Assembly: GCA_944472155.2 (NCBI GenBank)
Contig: OX235279.1
Span: forward strand, 139,720,920 to 139,784,919
Origin: Trichobilharzia szidati
Lineage: Eukaryota; Platyhelminthes; Trematoda; Strigeidida; Schistosomatidae
DNA length: 64,000 nt
Direction of reading: 5' to 3'
Positions 35,228-45,889 of this stretch are shown here, one piece after another; positions within the stretch are counted from its first letter, which is position 1; every line of letters starts with the position of its first letter. Made by a program: the position numbers and the translations under genes. Under the pieces are notes generated by a model, which had not been told where the DNA came from, made no database searches, and saw only the letters and a program-made list of their open reading frames with translations.

Positions 35228-35330
35228 ACTCGTACAGTATTCAATCACTGAGGCTGAATCTAATGAACCATCTATTCTAACTTCTGTCAGTTCTCCATGT
35301 ATAGTGCAACAGCCAGTCAGTGTCATCGAC
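35228..35330 (-). mobile_element. SINE-D 5' fragment
   Basis: Minus-strand GAACTGACAGAAGTTAGAAT followed by GGTTCATTAGATTCAG matches the GAATTGGCAGAAGTTAGAAT...ACCATTGGATCGG block upstream of the tRNA-like part in the 38688 copy. Confidence 0.55.
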
Positions 35331-35439
35331 GAATATCTGTCCTTACGCCTAACTTAGTACTTCAGGCAATTTCACTATGTAGTGAGTCACTACTTAGAAC
35401 TAGTCTAATCTTCAAGTGCCTGGTTGCATGGATTTAATT

Positions 35440-35735
35440 GATTTCAAGTTAGATCATGAGTTGACTTTAGTTAGAGAACCACTGGAATTCAGGGAGTAAA
35501 GGGGTATTAGATCGTGCAATTTGATACCATCCTAGTGGTTGGATAGTCTACGAGCTTACCCTGTAATCTGGGTCTTTTCGATTCGATTCTTGATAGGTTC
35601 ATGGTTGCTTACTACTGAAGAGTCTCAAACAGAGATGAAACAGATGTCCAGTAATCCCTAGTTTTCAATGGTTCTATAACTGAAGTCAGTTCGTGACCAA
35701 TCCTGAAACCAACTAAATCCCTGCAGGCAAACACT
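35440..35735 (+). mobile_element. SINE-D copy 5 with a reversed 3' fragment upstream
   Basis: Positions 35440-35500 are the minus-strand 3' part of the family (TTCTCTAACTAAAGTCAACT). Positions 35500-35735 are a plus-strand copy: GTCTACGAGCTTACC (A-box region), a weakened B box, the near-complete hammerhead at 35609-35654, then TTCTATAACTGAAGTCAG and TAAATCCCTGC. The two parts overlap in family coordinates, so they are probably two insertions, not one inverted copy. Confidence 0.72.
35609..35654 (+). ncRNA. Hammerhead ribozyme, near-complete (SINE-D copy 5)
   Basis: Stem I 5' TTACTA (35609-35614), core CTGAAGA (35615-35621), stem II GTCTC/GAGAT (35622-35626 with 35632-35636, loop AAACA), GAAA (35637-35640), ACAGATGT as stem III with two pairs and a four-base loop, cleavage triplet GTC ending at 35648, stem I 3' CAGTAA (35649-35654). 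All core bases are present, and stem II has gained a compensating fifth pair. The pair next to the core in stem I is A against C, which may weaken folding. Confidence 0.65.
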
Positions 35736-35882
35736 TGAGAAACGTTTTTGTCAGTTAAACTGTGAACAAATTTCTGTAGGAAATGCATCGTAAATAGGCG
35801 TTATGCAGTTCCTTACAGACTAATTTCCACCGGGTACTGACAATCGACCTTTCAATGGTAAGGAATTCTTAAACTGAAATGT

Positions 35883-36066
35883 CTTTTTTTATTTCAGCTT
35901 GATTCCACACCGTATTTTTTGGTACAGGTGTGGAATTTTCAGCATGTGATGTTGGTAGCCCAAATTTTGCAGGGCGACCATAGACATTAGGTGTGCGTTG
36001 ACAGGGGATCGAACCCCGGACCATGTGCATGGTCGGCGAGAGTCCTAACCACTGTACCACAGACGC
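35883..36066 (-). mobile_element. SINE-C copy 3
   Basis: Read from 36066 down: GCGTCTGTGGTACAGTGGTT head, CATGGTCCGGGGTTCGATCC B box, CACACCTAATGTCTATGG, TTTGGGCTACCAACATCAC, TGCTGAAAATTCC, and GTGTGGAATCAAGCTGAAAT at the 3' end. Confidence 0.87.
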
Positions 36067-37657
36067 ACAGAATGAAATACGTGATCGGCAACGGTTTCTA
36101 TGCTTTTCCTGTTGTTAATTTTGCATTCTATCTATTATTATTTTCCACATGCTTATACTGTTTACAGAACGATTTTGTTGTTGTTGGTATTTTAGCTAAG
36201 TATAAGACGTTGAGAACGGCTGAACGACAGGAAGACCTTCACCTACGTCTCAAGCCAGTTGGTGTTCACCAACAATGTGTATATGCGAACATGAGGAAAT
36301 TCATATTACCTTGACCATTTGAACCAGAGTTGTTCAATGCTGATATCAGCTACATTATCAATAAATTATTCAGCTGACACATGATCAGTGTCCTTCTTTG
36401 AGGCCTTTTGATTAAACAGTCTCCATATTACATATATAGTAAGTATAATTCTATCACAGTGTATTGGAAAACACTTTGTCGCTGCGGCTTAATTCACTAT
36501 CTATTTATCAGTTTCGCTCTCCTCTTTCATTGAATCAGTTTATTGTTTTCATCGTCAATCAAATCACTGAAAATTGAATAGTCTTATGTTTTGCACAAAG
36601 GCTGATGTACTGCTTGGGTGCCAGACTAAAGCAAGTGGTTGTCTTAAGGGATAATTCCTTGGAGACTTTGACTTAAAGTATGATCCACAAAGTAGCAGAG
36701 AAACACTTGAAGGTGCGTAGCCATGGTTACAGGTGACCGAAACAGGTTAATAAGTACGCCATTCATTTCCTTTAAGATCATGGCGTCCATGTATACCATA
36801 CGTTTTAAATCAGGGTTTTCCAACTAGTGATAGGCGCTGAAAATTTGCGTTCACTCTTCATTTTTCTGAGAATATCCGTAGCCAAATGAAGGCGGTAAAT
36901 AGGAATTAATTGTCAGAGGCTATGAAAATGTGACCAAATGAGAGGGTATCAAAAGAAATTGACGTAACCATCGATGACCATTTGGAGTTAAAGATGAAAG
37001 AGTCTAAACTGGCTAAATAGTTAAACGGTTTCACTGATTAAGCTGTTCAGAATAATGATAAGAGATCGGTCAGAAAACGATCCAATTGAAAGGCTGCAAA
37101 ACTCACATGATAATCATTGGAGAACATTCTGTTTGCAGCACGGTAATCTCTTTGATTAATAATGTATTAAATAGATTAACTAGAAAGGATCTATAATTTT
37201 TTGTAAACTAGAGAAACAAAATGTATCAAATGCCTACACATGTACATATAAACGCAGAAGTCATGTGCTCCACATTAAACCCACAAAAGTTTAAATCATT
37301 TGAGTATTATTCGTATTCTTTTCAGCTGTTCAGTAGGCAGTTGTAGAATAGTTTACGAGGTATTATTATTATTATTGTTATTATTATTATTACATGTACA
37401 CAAGACAAGTCTGCAAATTTCAGACATACGAAATTGGTACAAAGACGTCGATGGAGTCTCATGCTATTAGTATATCAAGTGAATATCGTCTGATAAATAG
37501 ATAATCATCAATAAGAGGATATGTAATTAGGATATTGGTAGTCTGAATAAGAGACACAACAGGACTATTAGGCATAATGACGTAATTTTCAGTAGGAAAG
37601 TTAGATATCTAAACGATTAACATTTCAAACAAGCAACAAAGGTTAATAAAGCAGGAT
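36067..37657. other. No gene seen; (ATT)n microsatellite
   Basis: AT-rich DNA with an ATT/TTA-type run at 37362-37393. No supported coding or RNA feature. Confidence 0.42.
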
Positions 37658-38362
37658 TTAATGATTTTCCTGATTGCAGTAGACTGGATAATGCGACAAA
37701 CAGTGGGCAATGAGGAAACAGGCATAAAATGGACTCACACAAAAACTTGGAGGATCTGGACTTCGCCAATGATATATGTCTGATTTCCCACAAACTGGAA
37801 GATATGCAAGCGAAAAGCAACAAGTTGGCAGAAGAAGCATCAAAGATAGGGCTTCACTTCAGGTGAACACAGAGAAAACAGAGGTAATGAAGATTCCTGG
37901 GCAAGAACAACAACAACAGACAACGATCAGCATAAATGGGAGGAAACTGAAAGAAACAACCTCTTTTACCTATCTGGGAAGCATCATTTCAACTACAGGC
38001 GGAACTGACGAGGATATCAAAGCAAGAGTCGGAAAAGCAAGACCAGCTTTCACTACTCTCAAGCCTGCGTGGAAGTCGACCGATTGTGAAACAAATAGGC
38101 AGGAAGAAATGGAGTTAGGTGGATTGGCCATACTCTGAGGAAACCATCAAGTGACATCACACGCCAGGTCGTCACTCGAGTGGAACCCGAAAGGGAAGCG
38201 GCGAGTTGGTCGTCAGTGCAAGGGTGACTTGGAGGAGGTCATGTGAAGAGGAGATGAAAACGTGTGGGCAGACTTGCGGCCAGGTGAAGACTCTAGTAGA
38301 GAACCGAACGCAATGGAGACGAACGGCTGAAGCCCTATGTTCCTCTGGGAATTAAAGAAAAC

Positions 38363-38396
<34 letters not shown>
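37658..38396 (+). mobile_element. RTE copy with internal deletion and FAND box
   Basis: Starts inside RT after motif B: MIFLIAVDWIMRQTVGNEE-type wording, then DLDFANDICLISHKLED near 37755-37800, where the catalytic FADD box reads FAND. It continues NTEKTEVMKIPGQEQQQQTT, LKETTSFTYLGSIISTTGGT and RVGKARPAFTTLKPAWKS. At about 38078 the sequence jumps to TDCETNRQEEME, skipping the SETWRV and SILKIRWPE regions, then runs to the C-terminus. A 34-base (AAT)n tail ends it at 38396. It is 5'-truncated and cannot encode an active RT. Confidence 0.9.
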
Positions 38397-38397
<1 letters not shown>

Positions 38398-38687
38398 ATT
38401 CATCAAATTTCCGTAGAACATTTCAGTGACATCATTCATTTACTGATAAGAAAGACTGCGTGAAGACAGGGAAAAAGATAACTTTTCAAGATTAGACACA
38501 ATCGTTTTCAATCGACATCAGCATTTTTATAAACAGTTCAGGGTTTTGCTCATGTCACACATAGGAACTCCAGTAGAGATGCATGGATATGGAATTCCTT
38601 TTCTTTGCTCTCAAGATTTTTCCATATACTTACTACTGAAAACATGTACCTAACATGAATGCGATTTGTTATCAAACATAGAAGTCA

Positions 38688-39080
38688 AGCGTCACTAGTG
38701 ACTGGCCCTATTCAGGCATTTATCCTGGGGTTCTAGTGGGAAGCCGTGACCAGTAGGGTACAGCAGGTCGAAGATGAGGACAGTTACTCATCGAAGAAGA
38801 CATTGCGAAATGGTCGCGCTATGTCGTGAATTGGCAGAAGTTAGAATTCAAGGACCATTGGATCGGGTCCCAGTGGCTCAATGGTCTACGAGCTCGCCTC
38901 GTAACCAGAAGGTCCTGGGTTCGAATCCCGGTGGGCGCGTACTGCTGAAGAGTCCCAAACTAGGACGAAACAGCTGTCCAGTACTCCCAGCTGGTTTTCC
39001 AGTGGTTCTCTAACTGATGTCAGCTCATGATGAAACCCTCAATGCAATCAAACCAAATCCCTACAAAACCAATACTTGCA
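38688..39080 (+). mobile_element. SINE-D copy 6, full length, reference copy
   Basis: Order: GTCACTAGTGACTGGCCC start, upstream block with TTCTAGTGGGAAGCCGTGAC, GAATTGGCAGAAGTTAGAAT, tRNA-like part CCCAGTGGCTCAATGG with A box, B box GGGTTCGAATCCCGG (38919-38933), hammerhead at 38939-38984, then TGGTTTTCCAGTGGTTCTCT and CAAATCCCTACAAAACC...ACTTG. Other copies in the window repeat every block in the same order. The family resembles the schistosome Sm-alpha group in combining a polymerase III promoter with a hammerhead. Confidence 0.88.
38939..38984 (+). ncRNA. Hammerhead ribozyme, complete (SINE-D copy 6)
   Basis: Stem I 5' GTACTG (38939-38944) pairs perfectly with CAGTAC (38979-38984). Core CTGAAGA (38945-38951; the fifth position is variable in hammerheads). 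Stem II GTCC/GGAC (38952-38955 with 38963-38966), loop CAAACTA. GAAA at 38967-38970. ACAGCTGT (38970-38977) is a palindromic minimal stem III, and the cleavage triplet GTC ends at 38978. This is a type I hammerhead of the minimal kind known from eukaryotic retroelements, whose tiny stem III works best when two ribozymes dimerise. Predicted cut: between 38978 and 38979. Confidence 0.88.
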
Positions 39081-39109
39081 AAAAGTTAAGTGATGAAAAC
39101 TGCTGGTTT

Positions 39110-39312
39110 ATTTGTGTTGCTATCCATAGTACAATATGGCATTGGCTGGAAGCAAGAAGCTTCGGATCTAGGTTTCCTGTTTGTCGGTATTCCATAGCAA
39201 GGCGTATCAGTAGCCTCGAAAGAACTGATGGCCATCTCGGAGATCTGAACTTGTGTTACTCACTGCTGGAGTCAGAGTACACCACGAAGGTGAGTCACCT
39301 AGTTTGATGACC
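39110..39312 (-). mobile_element. SINE-E copy 4
   Basis: Minus strand: AACTAGGTGACTCACC, TCTGACTCCAGCAGTGAGTA, GATACGCCTTGCTATGG and GGAAACCTAGATCCGAAGC occur in the family order seen at 11035 and 7045. The tRNA-like head, if any, is not recognisable. Confidence 0.55.
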
Positions 39313-40111
39313 CCACTGAAAAATTGACTGATAGAATCCAGTTAACATCAACAATAAGGAATAAACACACGTTAATGATCAGTCAGTGTATACAACACCA
39401 TCTAATGTCCATTTGTATCCGCTGTCTCTTGTTCTTTGACTTGTGGTGTATCTGCATCCCAGGACGATGTCATTATCCTTGAAATTCACACATCCTAATA
39501 AATACTAAAGCTTTGTTATTCATACTACTGAGCTACAGGCCTTAGTAGGAACGCTATTCTCCACTGGGATGCAGATATATCCAGTTGATGCAGTTCCATA
39601 TTGCAAAAAACTCTTACTGCAAGTAACTACACAAAAGCGAAATTTATTGCATTTGTTCACAAAGAATCTCACTATTGATATGGGTTGATCAATGCGACTT
39701 GGGCAAATTAACTCCAGAAGCTTACAGTTACGAAAAAATTATTATGTCAGTATTGGTCTAAATATATAATTATCAACTGTTAAAGTAAGTGCTTTCATTA
39801 GATGAGAAGGTTTGGAAATGACTAAATCCACAAGACAGATGAAAATATTCTAAAGAAGGAAGAATAATATGGGCGACTAAACAAATAAGTACATGAACCT
39901 GTTTATTTTTGGCTTCTTTTAATCCTAACATCATACGTTCTGTTCCACCTTCTTACCAGCAGAATACCTAGAAAATGCCGTTAGTGTTTTATAAAAGTTA
40001 GACGGATTACCATATGAGAATTATTGAATTTATCCAGAATAATATGTCTATTAAACTTCAATTTTGAGAAATATAAGTGTAACTGCAGTAATTGAGAACG
40101 TGAGTTGGAGG
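39313..40111. other. No gene seen
   Basis: AT-rich DNA without supported features. Confidence 0.45.

Positions 40112-40156
<45 letters not shown>
40112..40156. repeat. (GACA)n microsatellite
   Basis: Eleven uninterrupted copies of the tetramer AGAC/GACA. Confidence 0.95.
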
Positions 40157-40157
<1 letters not shown>

Positions 40158-41726
40158 TAATGGAACCAAAGGGCTCTAGACAGTGGCAGTAAAATTCCCC
40201 GGATGGTGATTCTTCATTCTAATGAGATTGTATCCAGTTTTAGTTAACAAAATAATTGTAAAATAACAAATCAGTTCCTAGTTCTGACAATTCTAATGGC
40301 AAAAATCAAAAATTCACTGGAAGGATTATTATATTACATTGTACGATTTCCGTGAAGTGATGATAAAAATTGTGGTTCCTGCTTCCAGTGACCGAAAAAC
40401 AACTATCGTCTAAGTAGAACTGGAATACGAATCATGAAATTGGATATTTAGTAGGGTAGGCGAAGTGAGACTGACACGTTTGGTGACTCATAAGTAGGCA
40501 GAATGAATGACTACTAATCAACTGAAGGTGATCAGTTGAATGGTAGTCAAAATTCATAAGGTAGGCTGTTTAATAGTGTGGGTAAAGTAGGCAGGCAGTA
40601 TTCGGTAGTCAGTAAATTATTAAGAGATGAATATGTTGTTTAACCGGATGAATTGATGCAACCAGTGACTATGGCTGGATTTATATGGCAAATTCTAGTT
40701 AACGACATTATATAACATTTATCAGTTCTCTGTAGTTATGCATGTCTGTTTTTGTGTCTTTGTCTGTCTGTGTACGTGTGTGTGTGTGTAGCATAAACAT
40801 ATCAAGTTTGGTCCACCGTTATGCTCAGACCGTACACGTATACTACTACTTAAAAGTAGACTTACATACATATAAATGCACATACAGTTGTTTTGAAGAG
40901 AACAAACGTCATTGTATAGCATATATGTCTGTAACACAATGGCTTAGATACAGACACGTGGAAAAATAGCTGGTATGACGAAGTGCTTACAGTCTGTTGT
41001 TCAGATTTTGTCTGGAAATTTCAGAACAATAATAATAATAACAATACTAATAATATAATGCATGCACTACAGTTTACATCTTGGTGGGAAATTCTTCAGC
41101 TTTACCAAGACAAAATATTATTCCTTCGAGAATCAGTCTGTAACTGAGGATGTTGCTCAGACACTTCTATAGGTATACTTCTGTGTATAGTGTACATTGC
41201 AGATAGACTTCTTGCATTACATAACAGGATATTCACCTGTTACTGTATAGATGGCGCGTTTAGATACACACATACACTCACTCACATTAAGCCAAATATG
41301 GCTACTGCTGCAGTCGCTTTATGCAGACGTGCACACACACACATACAGTAGGCAGATAAATAAACACAATATGTAGGACACTATTGTAAAGTATTTATGT
41401 TATGCAACGTTTGTTAACTGCATGATGTTTTTTGTCTCAGTTTATTCAGTCATAACATCACATTCAAACAAATGTCTGACACAGAAATAGGAAGTACTTG
41501 AATAGGCATATAAACATATATATACATATGTCTAAAAATTAACTCCTTGAAATTCTTACGACAAACAATTAATTATCCAGGATAAATACTACTATGAGTA
41601 ATGAGTACAGTAATTATCCGTGGAAAATATTCGTCTAACGAATAATCATTCGACAGAATTCAGTTGTTTTCAGACAATATCATAAATTCAAACTGATAAC
41701 AAATTGATTATTTATGCTTGGCTGTT
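40157..41726. other. No gene seen; short GT/CA runs
   Basis: AT-rich DNA with a GT run at 40777-40789, AAT-type run at 41029-41050 and a CA run at 41333-41342. Confidence 0.45.
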
Positions 41727-42310
41727 ATTATTATTATTGTTCCCTTGGGTTCCTAGTGGAACATAGGGCTTCAACTGCACGTCTCCACTTGCTTCTGTCT
41801 TGTGCTGTACTTTTCACTTGCATCCATGTAAATCCATATTGTTTCAGCTCCTCTTCACACGATCTCCTCCATGTCACCCTTGGACGTCCCACTCTCCGCT
41901 TACCTTTCGGGTTCCACTCGAGCTATGGCCTGACGCGCGATGTCACCCAACGGCCTCCTCAGCGAGTGTCCAATCCATCTCCACTTTCTCCTCCATATTT
42001 GTTGGGCGATTGGTTCTTCTTTTGTTCGTTCCCATAGTTTCTTGTTGATGATTCTTTCCGGCCATCTGATCTTGAGTATAGAGCGAAGACAGTTGTTGAT
42101 AAAGGTCTGCAACAGGCTGTTGGAAATATTCTTTGTGATCCGCCAAGTTTCTGATCCGTATAGAAGAACTGACTGACTTGACGTTTGTATTGAAAATCCG
42201 AATTTTGTTGTTGATCCAGGCTGAGTGACGAAGATTTCCAGATTGGTTTCAGGTTGATGAATGTGTTTCTCGCCTTCCAGATTCTCGACTTGGATGTTAC
42301 TGATAATACA
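41727..42310 (-). mobile_element. RTE 3'-region copy, well preserved frame
   Basis: The minus-strand frame from 42340 to 41900 is open for 146 codons and contains SVLLYGSETWRI, INNCLRSILKIRWPERIINK, LWERTKEEPIAQQIW and KWRWIGHSLRRPLGDIARQA. It then continues to a VTWRRSCEEEL segment and the ATGTTCCACTAGG block before the (AAT)n tail at 41730-41742. It is the C-terminal region of the RTE protein, least damaged of all copies here. It lacks the RT palm (5' truncation near 42300). Confidence 0.9.
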
Positions 42311-42374
42311 ATCCCTTCTAACTGAGTTATAAATTGTCACGTTTATTTAAACAGTGCTATTATTTACTTATTAA

Positions 42375-43095
42375 TTATTCCTTTGGGTTCCGAATGGGAA
42401 ATATGGCCTCAACAACATATCTCCACTTTCTTTTTCAATATTTGTAGAGCAACCTTGGTTGGTTTGTTCTCAACCAGAGTTTCTCGTTGCTAATTCTTTC
42501 TGGCCAGTTGGCCATTTGATCTCCAATATGGAGCTAGCCAGTGAACTTGGCAGCTGCTGACAAAAGTCTCTGGTTGAAACTGTGCCTCCTGACCAGATAA
42601 GTGAAGGAAGTGACCTCTGTCAAATCTCTCCCATTGATGATTATTGGTGCTGGTGTTGCCAGTTTTACTGTCGATTGGTTATCTTCATCACCTCCGTCTC
42701 CACCTTTTCTATGTTCACCTGGAGTTCTATCTTCGCCACCTGGTTCTTCAGTCAGCCAGTTTGTTGGTTTTCTCCTGCAAGTCTTCCACTTTGTGTGACA
42801 TCAGACATAAATCATCTGCGAAGTCCAAATCTTCCAGAGTCTTCTTATCGATCAGTGCAGTGTATTCTTGTCTTCTCACTCCTTGTGTGCAGACTGGCGC
42901 ATAATCCAGTCCAACACAATTAAGAATATCATCGTGGGTGATAATAGGCAGCCAGTTTGTCTAACTCCTGTATTCACTTCGAACGCCTGTCTGAGTTTTC
43001 CGTTGTGGATCACCTGACACGTGACACCCGTATATAGCCAGCTGGTGAATGAAGTCGATAATGACTTGGGGCATGGCGTAGTGTCGTTCATGAAA
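42375..43095 (-). mobile_element. RTE copy, internally deleted (same first deletion as 45004 copy)
   Basis: From 43095 down: VIHNGKLRQAFEVNTGVRQ, MIFLIVLDWIM, the catalytic box EDLDFADDLCLMSHKVED (FADD intact, around 42840-42790), the TEV...VKLA segment, then GRDLTEVTSFTYL at 42615. Directly after it come RRHSFN-type codons and the DQMANWPERISNEKLW segment, so the TYLGS-to-IRWPE part is missing. A second deletion joins a KRKWR box to the VVEA...NPKE end. Tail (TTAATAA) near 42370. Confidence 0.85.
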
Positions 43096-43644
43096 CATAC
43101 TGTATTTTATTCCAATTTTAAAGTTGAAGAAAATCAAATTACCGAAAACAATCGTCCCTCTTAATTACTTGTTTTCTGTTTTTTTTTTCTCTCCTACTTA
43201 TTGTTGTAGCCAGATGATTAGAGTTGAGAGATAAAACAATCCTGAGTGGTTAAGTAGAACAGTTCATTACCGATAAGAGAAAGAATTGCGAACAGTCAAA
43301 ACTCCTGTAACATACTAGATTCCACGGTTTATTCATATAACATGAGTCACTTTGTTTACAAAGCTATTAGCGTTTATAAACATTGTGTAGTTTATCGATG
43401 ACTGCCAAGACACTGTACACAATCAACCTTGATTCAGCTGTATTTTACAAATCCTGTTCAAAGATGGATGGCGCATGACAAATTATTTAGCGATTCTCAG
43501 CTTATACAGTCCGAGGTGAAAACTCACCCCACAGTTGCATTTGTAAACTGAAGTTATTCAGATAACTGATTGCTTAATATGAGTAGTTGGATACGACTTG
43601 TGTCAATAAGTGGTGCTTGCTAAGGATATCGAAGTGAATTGAAA
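43096..43644. other. No gene seen
   Basis: AT-rich DNA without supported features. Confidence 0.45.
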
Positions 43645-43835
43645 TTCTTAATTCACTCTCATTTGCATATCACTCACATGAACGGCTGTTTCGCTTGTTT
43701 GGCTCGAGGTCAACAGCGATGTACCCAGTTCACCTCACTTCAAACCATCCGATTTGTGGTTAGCTACTTTGGCGAACTGGTGTCACCGTAGATGAGATTT
43801 GCAATGTACACTGGCTGATGTGAGTAATATATATA
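43645..43835 (-). mobile_element. SINE-H copy 2, broken hammerhead
   Basis: Minus strand: CCAGTTCGCCAAAGTAGC upstream, then GTACATCGCTGTTGACCTCG, AAGCGAAACAGCCGTTC. The core reads CTGTTGA (invariant A changed to T), and the GTC triplet is GTT. Flanks match the 17135 copy, which has an intact core. Confidence 0.65.
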
Positions 43836-44654
43836 ACTAGGCATCCTAACCAGTCAATATTATACCACATCGCCCATGAGGAAACCCTGTTCAACCAAAA
43901 CACTGTTAAGGCAGTTTTTGCTTATCGATAAGTGAATTCACGAGAACTGTTGATTCAGAAATTTAACTGAAAAGCCAATCCTGATGGTTCTATAAAATCA
44001 TCATACATAGTGGACAATGGTACTAGTTTGATACTGGTTTCTTTCAAAGATTATTAAGTTGTAGATGTAGACAACTGACCAGTCTCGTTAACAGCCACTG
44101 TCATTGGTTCATGTACTGCTCCATTTTATAAAAAGTAGTTATCAGAAAAAAAGGAGTGCAAGAGTCAATCACTATTCCATTCATTCATTCATCCATGGAG
44201 TACATTTCCTAATTTACATATATACATAGTAAAAACAAGTACAATATGACAACAACAAAAAATGAGATGAACTTTATCATATCTTTTTTGTTGTTGTTGT
44301 TGAATACATGCAGAGATATCCAGGCTAAATGCGCATAATAGCCTTATCACGCATTTCTTAGGTGGATGAGGAATATGAGATTGATATTAGGGCTGTCTGT
44401 ATTCAGTGTTATTAGTACACCAAAAAATTCAAGTTTACTTTAGCTCTCCCAAAGACTAATTCATTTTGGTGGTAAGGAAGAAGAGACTACTTATTATTCT
44501 TTTACTGGACTGTCTTATTCGAGAATTTTCTTAATGTCAAATTGTCGTCTTTAAATCTAGCCTGCTTTTAGACTTAATCAGATCTTCTTTATTACCTTAT
44601 GAGTTTCGATGATTTTCTAACTTAAATTATGCCTTTTTTGTGAGGATTTTGAAT
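43836..44654. other. No gene seen
   Basis: AT-rich DNA with a short GTT run at 44290-44303. Confidence 0.45.
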
Positions 44655-44845
44655 AATTTCAGTGTTAGTTTCATCACTAACTTACAGATCGCTGAAAACC
44701 AGGGAGTAATGGACAACTGTTTTGTCCTAGTTTGCGACCCTTTAACAATGAGCACCCACGACACCACGGGGCGTCTCACACAGGACCTTCAGGTTACTAG
44801 ACCAAGCTTGCTTACCATTCAGCTGCTTGGGCCAGAATTCAGTCA
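44655..44845 (-). mobile_element. SINE-D copy 7
   Basis: Minus strand: CAAGCTTGGTCTAGTAACC, CTGAAGGTCCTGTGTGAGAC (B-box region decayed), then GTCGCAAACTAGGAC, AAAACAGTTGTCC and ACTCCCTGGTTTTCAGCG. The hammerhead core is lost. Confidence 0.65.
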
Positions 44846-45003
44846 CCTGTGAAGCCTAACTCGTCAGTTCGTGATATAGAGCTACACTCAACTAGAACCT
44901 CAGATGAACATCTCGAGTTTGATCCCTGGTACAGTGGAGGGAGCACTCTTCTGGGGAGCTCTGAACTAGGACGAAACAACGATCTAGTGCTCCCTGGTTC
45001 TTC
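44846..45003 (+). mobile_element. SINE-D copy 8
   Basis: CTCGAGTTTGATCCC (B box), GGGGAGCTCTGAACTAGGAC, GAAACAACGATCTAGTG and CTCCCTGGTTC match the second half of SINE-D. Core damaged. Head to head with copy 7; the 3' end abuts the RTE 3' end at 45004, so the junction may reflect a composite insertion. Confidence 0.62.
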
Positions 45004-45535
45004 TTCTTATTATTATTTCTTTGGATTCCGAATGGAACATAGATCGTCAACAGCACACCTCCACTTTCTTCTACTTTCTCCTATCCTATTCATCTGGCAG
45101 CCCACACCGTTGACCATAATCTCTCATCTTCTCATCCAACTCACACGATCTCCTCCATCTCAACCTCGCACCCACCACCCAGCCTTCCCTTCACATCCGG
45201 ATTCCACTCGACTGATGACCTGCATTGCGCGCGATGTCGTTCGACGGCCTCCTCAGTGGCGCGTATGTTCCATCCATCTCCATTCTCTCCTACTTATTGG
45301 TTAAGCCATCGGTTCTTGCTTGATTTGTTCTCAACCAGAGTTTCTTGTTGCTAATTCTTTCTGGCCAGTTGGCCATTCGATCTTCAGTATGGAGCTAGCC
45401 AGAGAAGTTGGCAGCTGTTGACAAAAGTCTGTGGTTGAAACTGTGCCTCCTGACTAGATAAGTGAAGGAAGTGACCTCTGTCAAATCTCTCCCATTGATG
45501 ATGATTGGTTCTGGTTGCTGTCGCTGTTGGTTGGC
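45004..45535 (-). mobile_element. RTE copy, internally deleted
   Basis: Read from 45535 down: a CAACCAGAACCATCATC-type start, INGRDLTEVTSFTYL (minus, near 45490-45470), then the same junction as the 42375 copy leading to RRHSFNHRLLSTAA, DRMANWPERISNKKLW and LRTNQ; then a C-terminal block at 45300-45010 ending GTTCCATTCGGAATCC and AAATAATAATAAG. Stops and frameshifts are many. Confidence 0.83.
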
Positions 45536-45889
45536 TAAACCCTAGACCCTGGATCTTAGTAACTACTAAATAATGTTGTTTTGTGACGAAATCTACAGTG
45601 AAATATGTTTCTGTACTATTTCTTGACTGACCTGAGAGACTGATTAATGTAGGTGAATACTGAAGTTGAGGTGAGAACATGGGTAAACAAAATCATTCAA
45701 AATAATAGCATACACTATTAACCTAAACTATTGTGAACTACGGAATAATGCATTAATCACTTGTCAAGATCGAAGTAGAAAAATGGGTAGCTGTTATATT
45801 TCGATTTGGAATGCCTCAGAAGTGAGCACACATGCCCTTTCCTTAGTGATGAACTTCTAAGCAGCATAATTTTACATCTGCGTCGGTAG
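45536..45889. other. No gene seen
   Basis: AT-rich DNA without supported features. Confidence 0.45.

Noticed and set aside
34801..35280. 159-codon plus-strand frame
   Set aside because: It is the antisense of SINE-B plus AT-rich flank; contains the complement of the A and B boxes.
40112..40156. Short regular array considered as CRISPR
   Set aside because: A tetranucleotide microsatellite with no spacers; CRISPR arrays are not expected in an animal genome, and no repeat-spacer pattern occurs anywhere in the window.
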